Shown here piece by piece: positions 1-6,474 of a stretch of 6,694 bases of DNA. Position 1 is the stretch's first letter. Each line of letters opens with the position of its first letter. Source of the DNA: Acidobacteriota bacterium (GTDB lineage Bacteria; Acidobacteriota; Vicinamibacteria; Vicinamibacterales; Vicinamibacteraceae); assembly GCA_023418055.1 (NCBI GenBank), contig JAEZDP010000289.1, forward strand, positions 1 to 6,694. Direction: 5' to 3'. Both the position numbers and the translations under genes were made by a program. The notes under the pieces were generated by a model. That model was not told where the DNA came from. It saw only the letters and a program-made list of their open reading frames with translations, and made no database searches.

Positions 1-1425
1 GTGCTGCGGCTGGCACGCGCCGCCGCCGACGTGTCGCGCGACCGCAACTACGCCGTGCGGGTCGCCAGGACGAGCGACGACGAGGTGGGCGACCTGGTGA
101 CCGGCTTCAACCAGATGCTCGAGCAGATCCAGCATCAGGACGAGCAGTTGCGCCGGCATCGCGCGACGCTCGAAGAACAGGTGGCGGCCCGGACCACCGA
201 ACTCACCACGGCCAACGAGGAGTTGGCGCGATCGCGCGACCGCGCCGAGCAGGCGAGCCTCGCCAAGAGCGAGTTCCTCGCCAACATGAGCCACGAGATC
301 CGGACGCCGATGAACGGCGTCATCGGGATGATCGACCTCACGCTCGACTCGGCGCTGTCGCCCGAACAGCGTGAGCAGCTCAGCGTCGTGAAGACCTCCG
401 CCGAATCGCTGCTGCACATCGTCAACGACATCCTCGACCTGTCGAAGATCGAGGCCGGGCGGTTCGAACTCGACGAGACGACCTTCGTGCTGCGCGACGT
501 GGTCGAAGAGGCCGTGCGGACGGCGGGCGTCGGTGCCCGTCTGAAGGGCCTGGCGCTGCGGTGCGACGTCGACACCGAGCCGTCGCTGAGGGTCAGGGCC
601 GACGCGGGCCGGCTGCGGCAGGTGCTCATCAACCTCATCGGCAACGCGGTGAAGTTCACCGATGCGGGCTACGTCGCCGTGCATGTGTGGCTCGAGCCCA
701 GCGCCGATGGCAGCACGACGCTCCATGGGGTGGTCCGCGACACGGGCATCGGCATCCCGAAGGAGAAGCAGGCACTCATCTTTGAGGCGTTCACGCAGGC
801 CGACGGCTCGACCACGCGCCGCTATGGCGGCACCGGTCTGGGGCTGACCATCAGCGCACGCCTGACGACGCTCATGGGCGGCACCTTGTCGGTGGAGAGC
901 ACCGAGGGCCAGGGCAGCGCGTTCCACCTCACGATGAAGGTGCGGGTGCCCGACGCAATGCTGCAGGGCGCCGTGATCCCGCTGGGCGGCAGCGAAGGCG
1001 TCACGCGCACGACCCTCGCGCGCGGGCTGCGGGTGCTGCTCGTGGAGGACAACATCGTCAACCAGCGTGTGGCACGCGGCCTGCTGGCCAAGGCCGGACA
1101 CGACACGCAGGTGGCGGCCAATGGCCGCGAAGCCCTCGACGCTCTCGCCGTCTCGAACTTCGATCTCGTCCTGATGGACATGCAGATGCCCGTCATGGGC
1201 GGCCTCGACGCGATTGCCGCCATTCGCGCGCGCGAGCGTCTCACCGGGGCCCACCTGCCCATCATCGCGCTCACGGCGCATGCCCTCGAAGGCGACCGCG
1301 AGCAGTTCCTGGCAGCCGGCGCGGATGGATACGTGTCGAAGCCCATGGCCCTCGACCGGCTCACCCGTGAGATCGAACAGGTGTTGCTGGCCGTGGGCGC
1401 GTGGCCGCCGGCAGCGGCGCGGTGA
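1..1425 (+). CDS. Hybrid sensor histidine kinase, 5' end missing (HAMP-HisKA-HATPase_c-REC)
   Basis: This is the C-terminal 474 residues of a membrane-anchored hybrid kinase that autophosphorylates on histidine and passes phosphate to its own receiver. Seen in order: the end of a HAMP linker (about residues 1-45, with DDEVGDLVTGFNQML); a coiled coil (about 45-88); HisKA with phospho-acceptor His98 in NMSHEIRTPMNGVIGM; an HATPase domain with N box (NLIGNAVKF, about 211-219), G1 box DTGIGI (247-252), F box FEAFTQAD (about 261) and G2 box GGTGLGL (276-282); and a receiver with acidic E349/D350, phospho-acceptor Asp393 (LMDMQMP), Thr425 and Lys447. All catalytic motifs are intact. The HAMP implies an upstream transmembrane segment and sensor domain left of the window, so the first codon here is probably not the true start. 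No Hpt domain or separate output regulator is visible, so the final phosphate target is unknown. The stop lies 5 bases before the YfiR-like gene. Confidence 0.96.
   Translation: MLRLARAAADVSRDRNYAVRVARTSDDEVGDLVTGFNQMLEQIQHQDEQLRRHRATLEEQVAARTTELTTANEELARSRDRAEQASLAKSEFLANMSHEIRTPMNGVIGMIDLTLDSALSPEQREQLSVVKTSAESLLHIVNDILDLSKIEAGRFELDETTFVLRDVVEEAVRTAGVGARLKGLALRCDVDTEPSLRVRADAGRLRQVLINLIGNAVKFTDAGYVAVHVWLEPSADGSTTLHGVVRDTGIGIPKEKQALIFEAFTQADGSTTRRYGGTGLGLTISARLTTLMGGTLSVESTEGQGSAFHLTMKVRVPDAMLQGAVIPLGGSEGVTRTTLARGLRVLLVEDNIVNQRVARGLLAKAGHDTQVAANGREALDALAVSNFDLVLMDMQMPVMGGLDAIAAIRARERLTGAHLPIIALTAHALEGDREQFLAAGADGYVSKPMALDRLTREIEQVLLAVGAWPPAAAR
1421..1425 (+). promoter_or_regulatory. Probable ribosome binding site for the YfiR-like gene
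   Basis: GGTGA lies 5 bases before the ATG at 1431, and its last three bases are the stop codon of the upstream kinase gene. It supports ATG 1431 over the in-frame GTG at 1401 and suggests translational coupling of the two genes. Confidence 0.45.
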
Positions 1426-1430
1426 CGTCG

Positions 1431-1967
1431 ATGCGACGGCGTCTGCGTCTCTGTTCCTGCGTGGCGGCCGGCTTGTCGCTGCTGCTGCTGCGCGCGGCCG
1501 CCCCGGTGGCGCAGGAGGTGACGGGCCCCGCCCTCAAGGCCGCCTTCCTCTTCAACTTCGTGAAGTTCACGCAGTGGCCCTCCGACGCGCTGCCCGATGC
1601 CGCGCCGCTCGAGATGTGCGTGGTCAACGACGCGGCGGTCGGCAGTGCGCTGCAGGACGCCGTGAGCGGGCGGGTCGTGTTGGGCCACGAGATCCGCGTG
1701 ACCCAGGCGACGGCCGCCGACGCTCTCGACGCGTGCCATCTCGTGTACGTCTCGGGCGCGCGGTCGATCGCGCTCCGCGTGCTCGAGCGTGTCGGGCGGG
1801 CCTCGGTGTTCACGGTGAGCGACGTCCATGCCTTCACCGAGACCGGTGGGGTCGCGCAACTGCACGTGCAGCAGGGCCAGCTGCGTTTTGCAGTGGACGT
1901 GGAGGCCGCGCGGAAGGCGCGGCTCCAGATCAGCTCCAGGCTGCTGGTGCTTGCGAGGCAGCCATGA
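1431..1967 (+). CDS. YfiR-family (DUF4154) periplasmic protein
   Basis: A small secreted protein of 178 residues. The N-terminus is a signal peptide: MRRRLR, then a hydrophobic leucine-rich stretch (about 11-21), with likely cleavage after APVA (residues 24-27). The mature part has the family's early motif, ALKAAFLFNFVKFTQWP (about 34-50), and its conserved tail: GG at 139-140, then LRFAVDVEAARKARLQISSRLLVLA (in part, about 151-175). In the known family, Pseudomonas YfiR is a periplasmic protein that restrains the inner-membrane diguanylate cyclase YfiN. Here the neighbouring membrane partner is a HAMP-containing histidine kinase, so the protein probably modulates that kinase; this is inferred from position only. 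There are two cysteines in the mature chain (63 and 102) and no second pair. ATG 1431 was chosen because it gives a clean signal peptide and has GGTGA 5 bases upstream. The stop overlaps the start of the receptor gene (ATGA). Confidence 0.9.
   Translation: MRRRLRLCSCVAAGLSLLLLRAAAPVAQEVTGPALKAAFLFNFVKFTQWPSDALPDAAPLEMCVVNDAAVGSALQDAVSGRVVLGHEIRVTQATAADALDACHLVYVSGARSIALRVLERVGRASVFTVSDVHAFTETGGVAQLHVQQGQLRFAVDVEAARKARLQISSRLLVLARQP
1955..1958 (+). promoter_or_regulatory. Probable ribosome binding site for the TonB-dependent receptor gene
   Basis: GAGG lies 5 bases before the ATG at 1964, inside the end of the YfiR-like gene. It favours this start, although an in-frame ATG at 2009, with AGGA about 10 bases upstream, would also leave a complete signal peptide. 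Confidence 0.45.
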
Positions 1968-4021
1968 TTGCCTCCCTCCTCGGGCCCCGCCTCTCAGGAT
2001 TGCTCCGCATGGGTGCTCATCTCTCGTCCTGCCGGGTCGCGACGATCGTGTTCGTGCTCGCGGTGCCTGGTGTCGCGTACGCCCAGGCGCCGCTGCCCGA
2101 GTTGAGCATCGAGGAACTGATGACCCTCGACGCTGGCCAGGTCTACGGCGCATCCGAGCGCCTGCAGCCGGTCACCGAAGCGCCAGCCTCAGTGTCGTTC
2201 ATCACCGCGGACGAGATTGCCCGCTTCGGCTACCGCACCCTGGCCGACATCCTGCGCAGCGTGCGCGGCATGTACGTGAGCGACGACCGCAACTTCAGCT
2301 TCCTCGGCGTACGCGGGTTCGGCAATCCGGGCGACTACAACAGCCGCATCCTGCTGCTCGTCAACGGCCACCGGGTGAACGACAACGTGTTCGGGCAGGC
2401 CGAGATCGGCGCGGAGTTCGGCATGGACCCGGCCACGTTCGAACGTGTCGAGATCATCAGGGGGCCGGCGTCGTCCATCTACGGCGACAGCGCGTTCTTT
2501 GCCGTCGTCAACGTGATCACCAAGAGTGGGGCGTCGCTCGACGGCGGCACGCTGGCCGTGGAAGTCGGCACGCTGGGCACGCAGATGGCCAGGGCAAGCG
2601 CAGGCCACCTGTTCGACAACGGCGCCGACCTCGCCCTCACGGCCACCGTGGAGCAGAGCGACGGCGTGCAGCGCCTCTACTTCCCCGCCTTCGATGCGCC
2701 GGACACGAACTTCGGCGTGGCCGAAGGCCTCGACGGCGAGCGGCTGCGCCAGTTCTATAGCCGCTTTGCGTTCAAGTCGCTGACGGTGACCGGCGCGTAC
2801 GGCACACGCCAGCGTGACGTGCCCACCGCCTCGTTCAACACCATCTTCAACCCGCAGGACGACCCCGAGCAGACCACTGACCGGCACACGCTTCTCGATG
2901 CCGAGTGGATACGTCAGCTCGGGGACACGCGGCTGTCGCTGCGCGGGTCGTACGACAGGTTCACCTACGACGGCACCTATCCGATGGCGGGCGAGACGCC
3001 GGAGGCGCCCCCGCTCGTCGGTGTCAACAGCGTCAACGGCACGCGCTGGACGGCGGGCATCCGGGCCACCCGGCCTGTGGGCTCGCGTCAGGTGTTGACC
3101 GCGGGCGCCGAGTACATCGACAACATCAATCAGGACCAGCGATCCGAGTACCTCGATCCCCCGGACGTGTTCCTCGATCTCAATCGCCGATCGCAGCAGA
3201 CGGCGGTGTACCTGCAGAACGAGGTCAAGCTGACCCGGTGGCTGATTGGCACGGGCGGCCTTCGATACGACGGGTACGAGCAGTTCATGCGCGTCACGCC
3301 GCGCGCGAGCCTCATCGCGCTGCCCTCGACGAACCAGTCGTTCAAGTACCTGTATGGCGGGGCGTTCCGCGCGCCCAACGCCTACGAGCTCAACACGGCC
3401 TACTTCGGCGAACGAGTCAACGGACTGCGGCCCGAGTCGATCGACACCCACGAGGTCGTGTGGGAGCGCTACACCGGAGACTGGCTGCGGACGGCCGTCT
3501 CGGGCTACTGGTATCGCGCGAACCGTCTCATCACGCTCGCGCCCGACGACGATGCCTTCCTCGGGATCACCTACATCAACCAGGGTGAAGTGCGTGCGCG
3601 CGGCCTCGAGGTGGAGGGTCAGATGCGCCTGTGGCGCGGGTGGCAGGCCACGAGCAGCTATGCACTGCAGCGGGCCATCGACCGCGACACCGCCCAAGAG
3701 TTGCCCAACTCGCCGCGGCACATGCTCAAGGGGCGTCTCAGCATCCCCGCCTTCGGGACCGGCAGCTACCTCGCGCTCGAGGGCCAGTACCTGGGCGCGC
3801 GCGACACGCTCGCGGGCAGCACCGTCGGTGCCTTCACGACGATGAACGTGACCATGACGCAGCCGATGGGCAGGTCGTGGGAGCTGTTTGGCACGGTCAG
3901 GAACCTCTTCGACGTCGCCTACAGCGACCCGGCGAGTTCCCAGCACGTCCAGGACGTGATCCCGCAGAACGGCCGGACGGCTCGTGTCGGTCTGCGCTGG
4001 AAGGTGGGTGGTCGACGATGA
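1964..4021 (+). CDS. TonB-dependent outer-membrane receptor
   Basis: A 685-residue outer-membrane beta-barrel with an N-terminal plug, expected to bind a ligand at the cell surface and to take it up or signal using TonB energy. Seen: a signal peptide with hydrophobic core (about 24-37) and likely cleavage at AYA-QA (40/41); a pre-plug segment SIEELMTLDAGQV (48-60) of the type found in receptors that sit beside YfiR-like genes; a plug domain (about 65-188) with TLADILRSVRGMYV, LGVRGFG, ILLLVNGHRVND and the strong family signature VEIIRGPASSIYGDSAFFAV; then a barrel of alternating beta strands whose last clear strand is TARVGLRWKV, followed by GGRR rather than ending on an aromatic residue. No clear TonB box was identified. 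The ligand cannot be read from the sequence. The gene overlaps both neighbours by 4 bases (ATGA at each junction). A start at 2009 (residue 16) is possible. Given the adjacent YfiR-like protein and kinase, a sensory role is at least as likely as simple nutrient import. Confidence 0.93.
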   Translation: MIASLLGPRLSGLLRMGAHLSSCRVATIVFVLAVPGVAYAQAPLPELSIEELMTLDAGQVYGASERLQPVTEAPASVSFITADEIARFGYRTLADILRSVRGMYVSDDRNFSFLGVRGFGNPGDYNSRILLLVNGHRVNDNVFGQAEIGAEFGMDPATFERVEIIRGPASSIYGDSAFFAVVNVITKSGASLDGGTLAVEVGTLGTQMARASAGHLFDNGADLALTATVEQSDGVQRLYFPAFDAPDTNFGVAEGLDGERLRQFYSRFAFKSLTVTGAYGTRQRDVPTASFNTIFNPQDDPEQTTDRHTLLDAEWIRQLGDTRLSLRGSYDRFTYDGTYPMAGETPEAPPLVGVNSVNGTRWTAGIRATRPVGSRQVLTAGAEYIDNINQDQRSEYLDPPDVFLDLNRRSQQTAVYLQNEVKLTRWLIGTGGLRYDGYEQFMRVTPRASLIALPSTNQSFKYLYGGAFRAPNAYELNTAYFGERVNGLRPESIDTHEVVWERYTGDWLRTAVSGYWYRANRLITLAPDDDAFLGITYINQGEVRARGLEVEGQMRLWRGWQATSSYALQRAIDRDTAQELPNSPRHMLKGRLSIPAFGTGSYLALEGQYLGARDTLAGSTVGAFTTMNVTMTQPMGRSWELFGTVRNLFDVAYSDPASSQHVQDVIPQNGRTARVGLRWKVGGRR
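4001..4007 (+). promoter_or_regulatory. Ribosome binding site for the acyltransferase gene
   Basis: AAGGTGG lies 10 bases before the ATG at 4018, within the end of the receptor gene. The spacing favours 4018 over the immediately following ATG at 4021. Confidence 0.5.
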
Positions 4022-4734
4022 TGGGCGGTTCACAGTTCTGCGCACTCGAGATCGACAGCGTGCCCGAGCTGCTCGAGGCGAGCTATCGGCTGCGGTATCA
4101 GGTGTACTGCCACGAACGGCACTTCCTGCCCGCACAGTTCTACCCCGATGGCATCGAGACCGACGTCTTCGACCAGCACGCCGTGCACCTCGGGGTGCTC
4201 AACGGCGACGAGACGCTCGTGGCCACGGCCAGGCTCGTGCCCCGGACCACCGACGGGTTGCCGATGTTCGGCCACTGCAGCCTGCATGCGGACGTGCCGG
4301 CGTTTGCCGACCCGCAGGCCACCATCGTCGAGGTATCGCGGCTGTCGGTGAGCAAGCAGTACAACCGCCGCAAGGGCGATGAACACTACGCCCTCGAGGG
4401 CGGCGGGACGCTGCCGTCCGGTGAACGACGGCGGGAGGGCGGCGAGATCGTGATGACGCTCTACCGCGCGCTGTATCAAGCCTCCAAGCGGCACGGCTTC
4501 ACGCACTGGCTCGCGGCCACCGAACGGTCGCTGCAGCGGCTGGTCACCAGGTACCACTTCCCCTTCGTCCAGGTGGGTCCTGAAACCGACTACTTCGGCA
4601 TGGTGGCGCCGTACCTCATGGACCTGGCATGCTTCGATGCCGAAATCCTGAGCGGTGCGGTGCCGGCCCTGCGCGACTTTCTCGTCGGGCTCGAGCCGCA
4701 GTTCCTGCCCGTGGCGGTCCGTCGTGCGTCCTGA
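4018..4734 (+). CDS. Exosortase/PEP-CTERM-associated acyltransferase (N-acyl amino acid synthase-like, LuxI/GNAT fold)
   Basis: A 238-residue soluble acyltransferase predicted to move an acyl group from an ACP or CoA thioester to an amine. It resembles the family annotated as PEP-CTERM/exosortase system-associated acyltransferase, which is related to autoinducer synthases. Seen: YRLRYQVYCHERHFLPAQFYPDGIETD (in part, about 23-49), then D52 and AVHLGVL (55-61); ATARLVP (69-75), the strand carrying the conserved Arg72; VEVSRLSV (104-111), equivalent to the E-x-SR motif of LuxI-type synthases; and a C-terminal half with VGPETDYFGMVAPYL (186-200), matching the acyl-chain side of the fold. The motifs expected for activity are present. 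From memory, family members often have His where Phe193 sits in DYFG. No exosortase or PEP-CTERM protein is in the window. Substrate and product are unknown; an N-acyl amino acid or related signal is possible. The gene starts inside the receptor stop (ATGA) and its 3' end carries the likely start of the adenylating ligase. Confidence 0.85.
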   Translation: MMGGSQFCALEIDSVPELLEASYRLRYQVYCHERHFLPAQFYPDGIETDVFDQHAVHLGVLNGDETLVATARLVPRTTDGLPMFGHCSLHADVPAFADPQATIVEVSRLSVSKQYNRRKGDEHYALEGGGTLPSGERRREGGEIVMTLYRALYQASKRHGFTHWLAATERSLQRLVTRYHFPFVQVGPETDYFGMVAPYLMDLACFDAEILSGAVPALRDFLVGLEPQFLPVAVRRAS

Positions 4735-6115
4735 CGCCGCAGGTGTCATCGACGAGGTCGAGTCCGCTGCGGCGGCACGCCTCCTCGACGCCTGGCATCG
4801 CGTCGTCGAGACGATGCCCTGGTACCGCGAGCTGCTGGCGGAACGCGGTGTGCGACGCGCCGATGTGACCACGCTCGCCGACTTCACGCGGCTCTGCCCG
4901 GTGCTGACCAAGCAGAACACGTTCCGACGCTTTCCCATCGCGACGCTCGCCGCCACGACCGCCCTCCGCGACCTCGCCTCCGTGCTCACGAGTTCCGGAC
5001 ACGGAGGGCAGTTCTCGTTCGGCCTGGCCACGCGCGCCCAGGACGCCACGGGCGCCGACGACATCGACAGCGCGCTCGACGCCGCCTTTGGCGTCCGTAC
5101 GCGTCCGACGCTGGCCATCAACTGCCTGCCGATGGGCGTCACGTTCGCCTCGCGATGCATGACCGTGGCCACGACGAGCGTGCGCGAGGACATGGCCGTC
5201 GCGCTCATCGAGACATTCGGGGACGCGTATGCCCAGGTGCTCGTCGTCACCGACCCGCTGTTCATGAAGCGGCTGACGGATCACGCGGCGGTGCGGGGGC
5301 TCGACTGGCGCCGGCATCGCATGCAGGTGGTGGTGGGCGAAGAGGTGTTTGGCGAGCATTTCCGCCGCTACATGAGCGAGAGGCTGGGGCTGGGCCGCGA
5401 CGAGGCCCCCGACACGTTCCTGATGTCGTCGTTCGGCGTGGGCGAACTGGGGCTGCACCTCTGCTACGAGACGCGTGGCACGGTCGCACTTCGCCGGCTG
5501 GTGCATTCCCATCCCGCACTGGCGCTCGACCTGCTCGGGCCGGACTCTGCGCGTCACGGGCTTCCGGTGTTCTTCACCCACGACGCGCCCCGGACGTGGA
5601 TCGAGGTGCTCGACCCGGCGGCCGACGGATTCGGCCGGCTGACCATGTCGATGCTCGACGCCAGCCTGCCCATCCCGCTCGTGCGCTACCAGACCGGAGA
5701 CGTTGCGCGACGGCTGGGGGCGCGGGAGGTGACGACGGCGCTGGCGCGGCACGGGCTCCCCGTCCCTCAGGATCTCCCGGCGGCGATCATCGCGCTGCGG
5801 GGTCGCGAACGCGAAGCGCTGCCCAATGGCGTGCAGGTGGGCGCCTGCAAGGACGCGCTCTACGCAGAGGCGGGCGTGGCCGACGTGCTCACGGGCGCCA
5901 TGCGCGTGCAGTTCGACGACGGCACGGCCGTCGTGCACGTGCAACTGGTGCCGGGCGAGGGCGACGCCGCGGCCTCGCAGGTCGCATCACGCCTGCGGGA
6001 CCTGCTCCCGCCCGCGACGGGCCCGCAGGACGTACGCGTGTGGCGTTACGACGCGTTTCCCTTCGGCATGACGCTGGACTACGAGCGGAAGTTCGTCGGG
6101 TATCAGACGCCCTGA
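4724..6115 (+). CDS. PaaK/CapK-like adenylate-forming ligase (acyl-activating enzyme)
   Basis: An enzyme of about 463 residues from the phenylacetate-CoA ligase / coenzyme F390 synthetase / LuxE branch of adenylate-forming enzymes. These activate a carboxylic acid with ATP to an acyl-adenylate, usually followed by thioester formation. Motifs (numbered from GTG 4724): the PaaK-type N-terminus MPWYRELLAERGV (31-43); phosphate-binding loop TSSGHGG (89-95); VVVGEEVFGEHFR (202-214); SSFGVGELGL (235-244), which corresponds to the A5 motif with Glu241; RYQTGD (321-326), the A7 motif with the ribose-binding Asp326; RGRERE (359-364) in the A8 hinge position; and a C-terminal Lys456 that could be the A10 lysine. 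The core looks catalytically complete. Which acid it activates is not readable. The start is uncertain: GTG 4724 keeps the conserved N-terminus and overlaps the acyltransferase gene by 11 bases, while the first in-frame ATG (4814) would cut into the MPWYRE motif. Position directly after an acyltransferase suggests it supplies that enzyme's acyl donor. Confidence 0.82.
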   Translation: MRPDAAGVIDEVESAAAARLLDAWHRVVETMPWYRELLAERGVRRADVTTLADFTRLCPVLTKQNTFRRFPIATLAATTALRDLASVLTSSGHGGQFSFGLATRAQDATGADDIDSALDAAFGVRTRPTLAINCLPMGVTFASRCMTVATTSVREDMAVALIETFGDAYAQVLVVTDPLFMKRLTDHAAVRGLDWRRHRMQVVVGEEVFGEHFRRYMSERLGLGRDEAPDTFLMSSFGVGELGLHLCYETRGTVALRRLVHSHPALALDLLGPDSARHGLPVFFTHDAPRTWIEVLDPAADGFGRLTMSMLDASLPIPLVRYQTGDVARRLGAREVTTALARHGLPVPQDLPAAIIALRGREREALPNGVQVGACKDALYAEAGVADVLTGAMRVQFDDGTAVVHVQLVPGEGDAAASQVASRLRDLLPPATGPQDVRVWRYDAFPFGMTLDYERKFVGYQTP

Positions 6116-6474
6116 CCGCTGAGGTCTCGGGACGCGACGCCAGCGACCGCGCGGCGCATCGCCTCTCGGGTGATCGACAGATGTGACGACTGCCACTGCA
6201 CCTGGCCGTCGACCACCAGCAGCAGCTGCGGCGAGGCGTGCCGCACGCCGAGACGTTCGGCAATGGCGTTCGACACCGGCCGGCTCCGCTGCACCGACAC
6301 GAGGTGCACATCGGTGGACCAGTCGGCGTCGGCCAGGGCGCTGACCACCTCTTCGTGTGCCTGCAGGCTGAGCCCACACGTCTCGCTGTGCTTGAACAGG
6401 AGCACGGGGCGGTCGGCTGTGCGGGCAAGGACGTCGGAGAGGTCGTCGAGGGAGGTGAGAGGGCGTAAGGACAT
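6103..6474 (-). CDS. Monothiol bacilliredoxin, BrxC/YtxJ family
   Basis: A 123-residue cytosolic thioredoxin-fold protein. In the known family, BrxC (YtxJ) removes bacillithiol from, or is otherwise redox-linked to, thiolated proteins using a single active-site cysteine. Seen: RPVLLFKHSETCGLSLQA (22-39), with active-site Cys33 and the family pattern FKHS-x-x-C-x-x-S; a helix following it; VHLVSVQRSRPVSNAIAERLGV (in part, 56-77); and ASPQLLLVVDGQ (80-91), with the cis-proline Pro82 expected next to the active site. There is no second cysteine anywhere in the chain, consistent with a monothiol mechanism. ATG 6474 was chosen because CCACCTT at 6484-6490 reads AAGGTGG on this strand, 9 bases upstream; an earlier ATG at 6483 lies directly against that site and one at 6534 adds an unmatched tail. 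The gene runs towards the operon and overlaps its last gene by 13 bases. It implies that the host makes bacillithiol or a derivative. Confidence 0.88.
   Translation of the reverse strand: MSLRPLTSLDDLSDVLARTADRPVLLFKHSETCGLSLQAHEEVVSALADADWSTDVHLVSVQRSRPVSNAIAERLGVRHASPQLLLVVDGQVQWQSSHLSITREAMRRAVAGVASRDLSGQGV

Noticed and set aside
1214..1963. Upstream in-frame extension of the receptor gene from 1214
   Set aside because: It would overlap the kinase receiver domain and all of the YfiR-like gene, its translation is Arg/Ala-rich and unstructured, and it would bury the signal peptide that starts at 1964.
822..2153. Minus-strand open frame of 443 codons spanning the kinase, YfiR-like and receptor genes
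   Set aside because: It crosses three well-supported plus-strand genes, and its translation is low-complexity Arg/Ala/Ser with no recognisable domain.
2189..4135. Long open frame of 648 codons on the minus strand, antisense to the receptor gene
   Set aside because: It is a by-product of high third-position G+C in the receptor gene. Its translation is rich in Arg, Val, Ala and His, with no domain, signal or repeat pattern, while the plus-strand reading is an unmistakable TonB-dependent receptor.
4616..5944. Minus-strand open frame of 442 codons opposite the ligase gene, plus a similar one at 4030-5265
   Set aside because: Both lie opposite genes with clear conserved motifs, are dominated by Arg, His, Ala and Gly, and show no fold or family signature.
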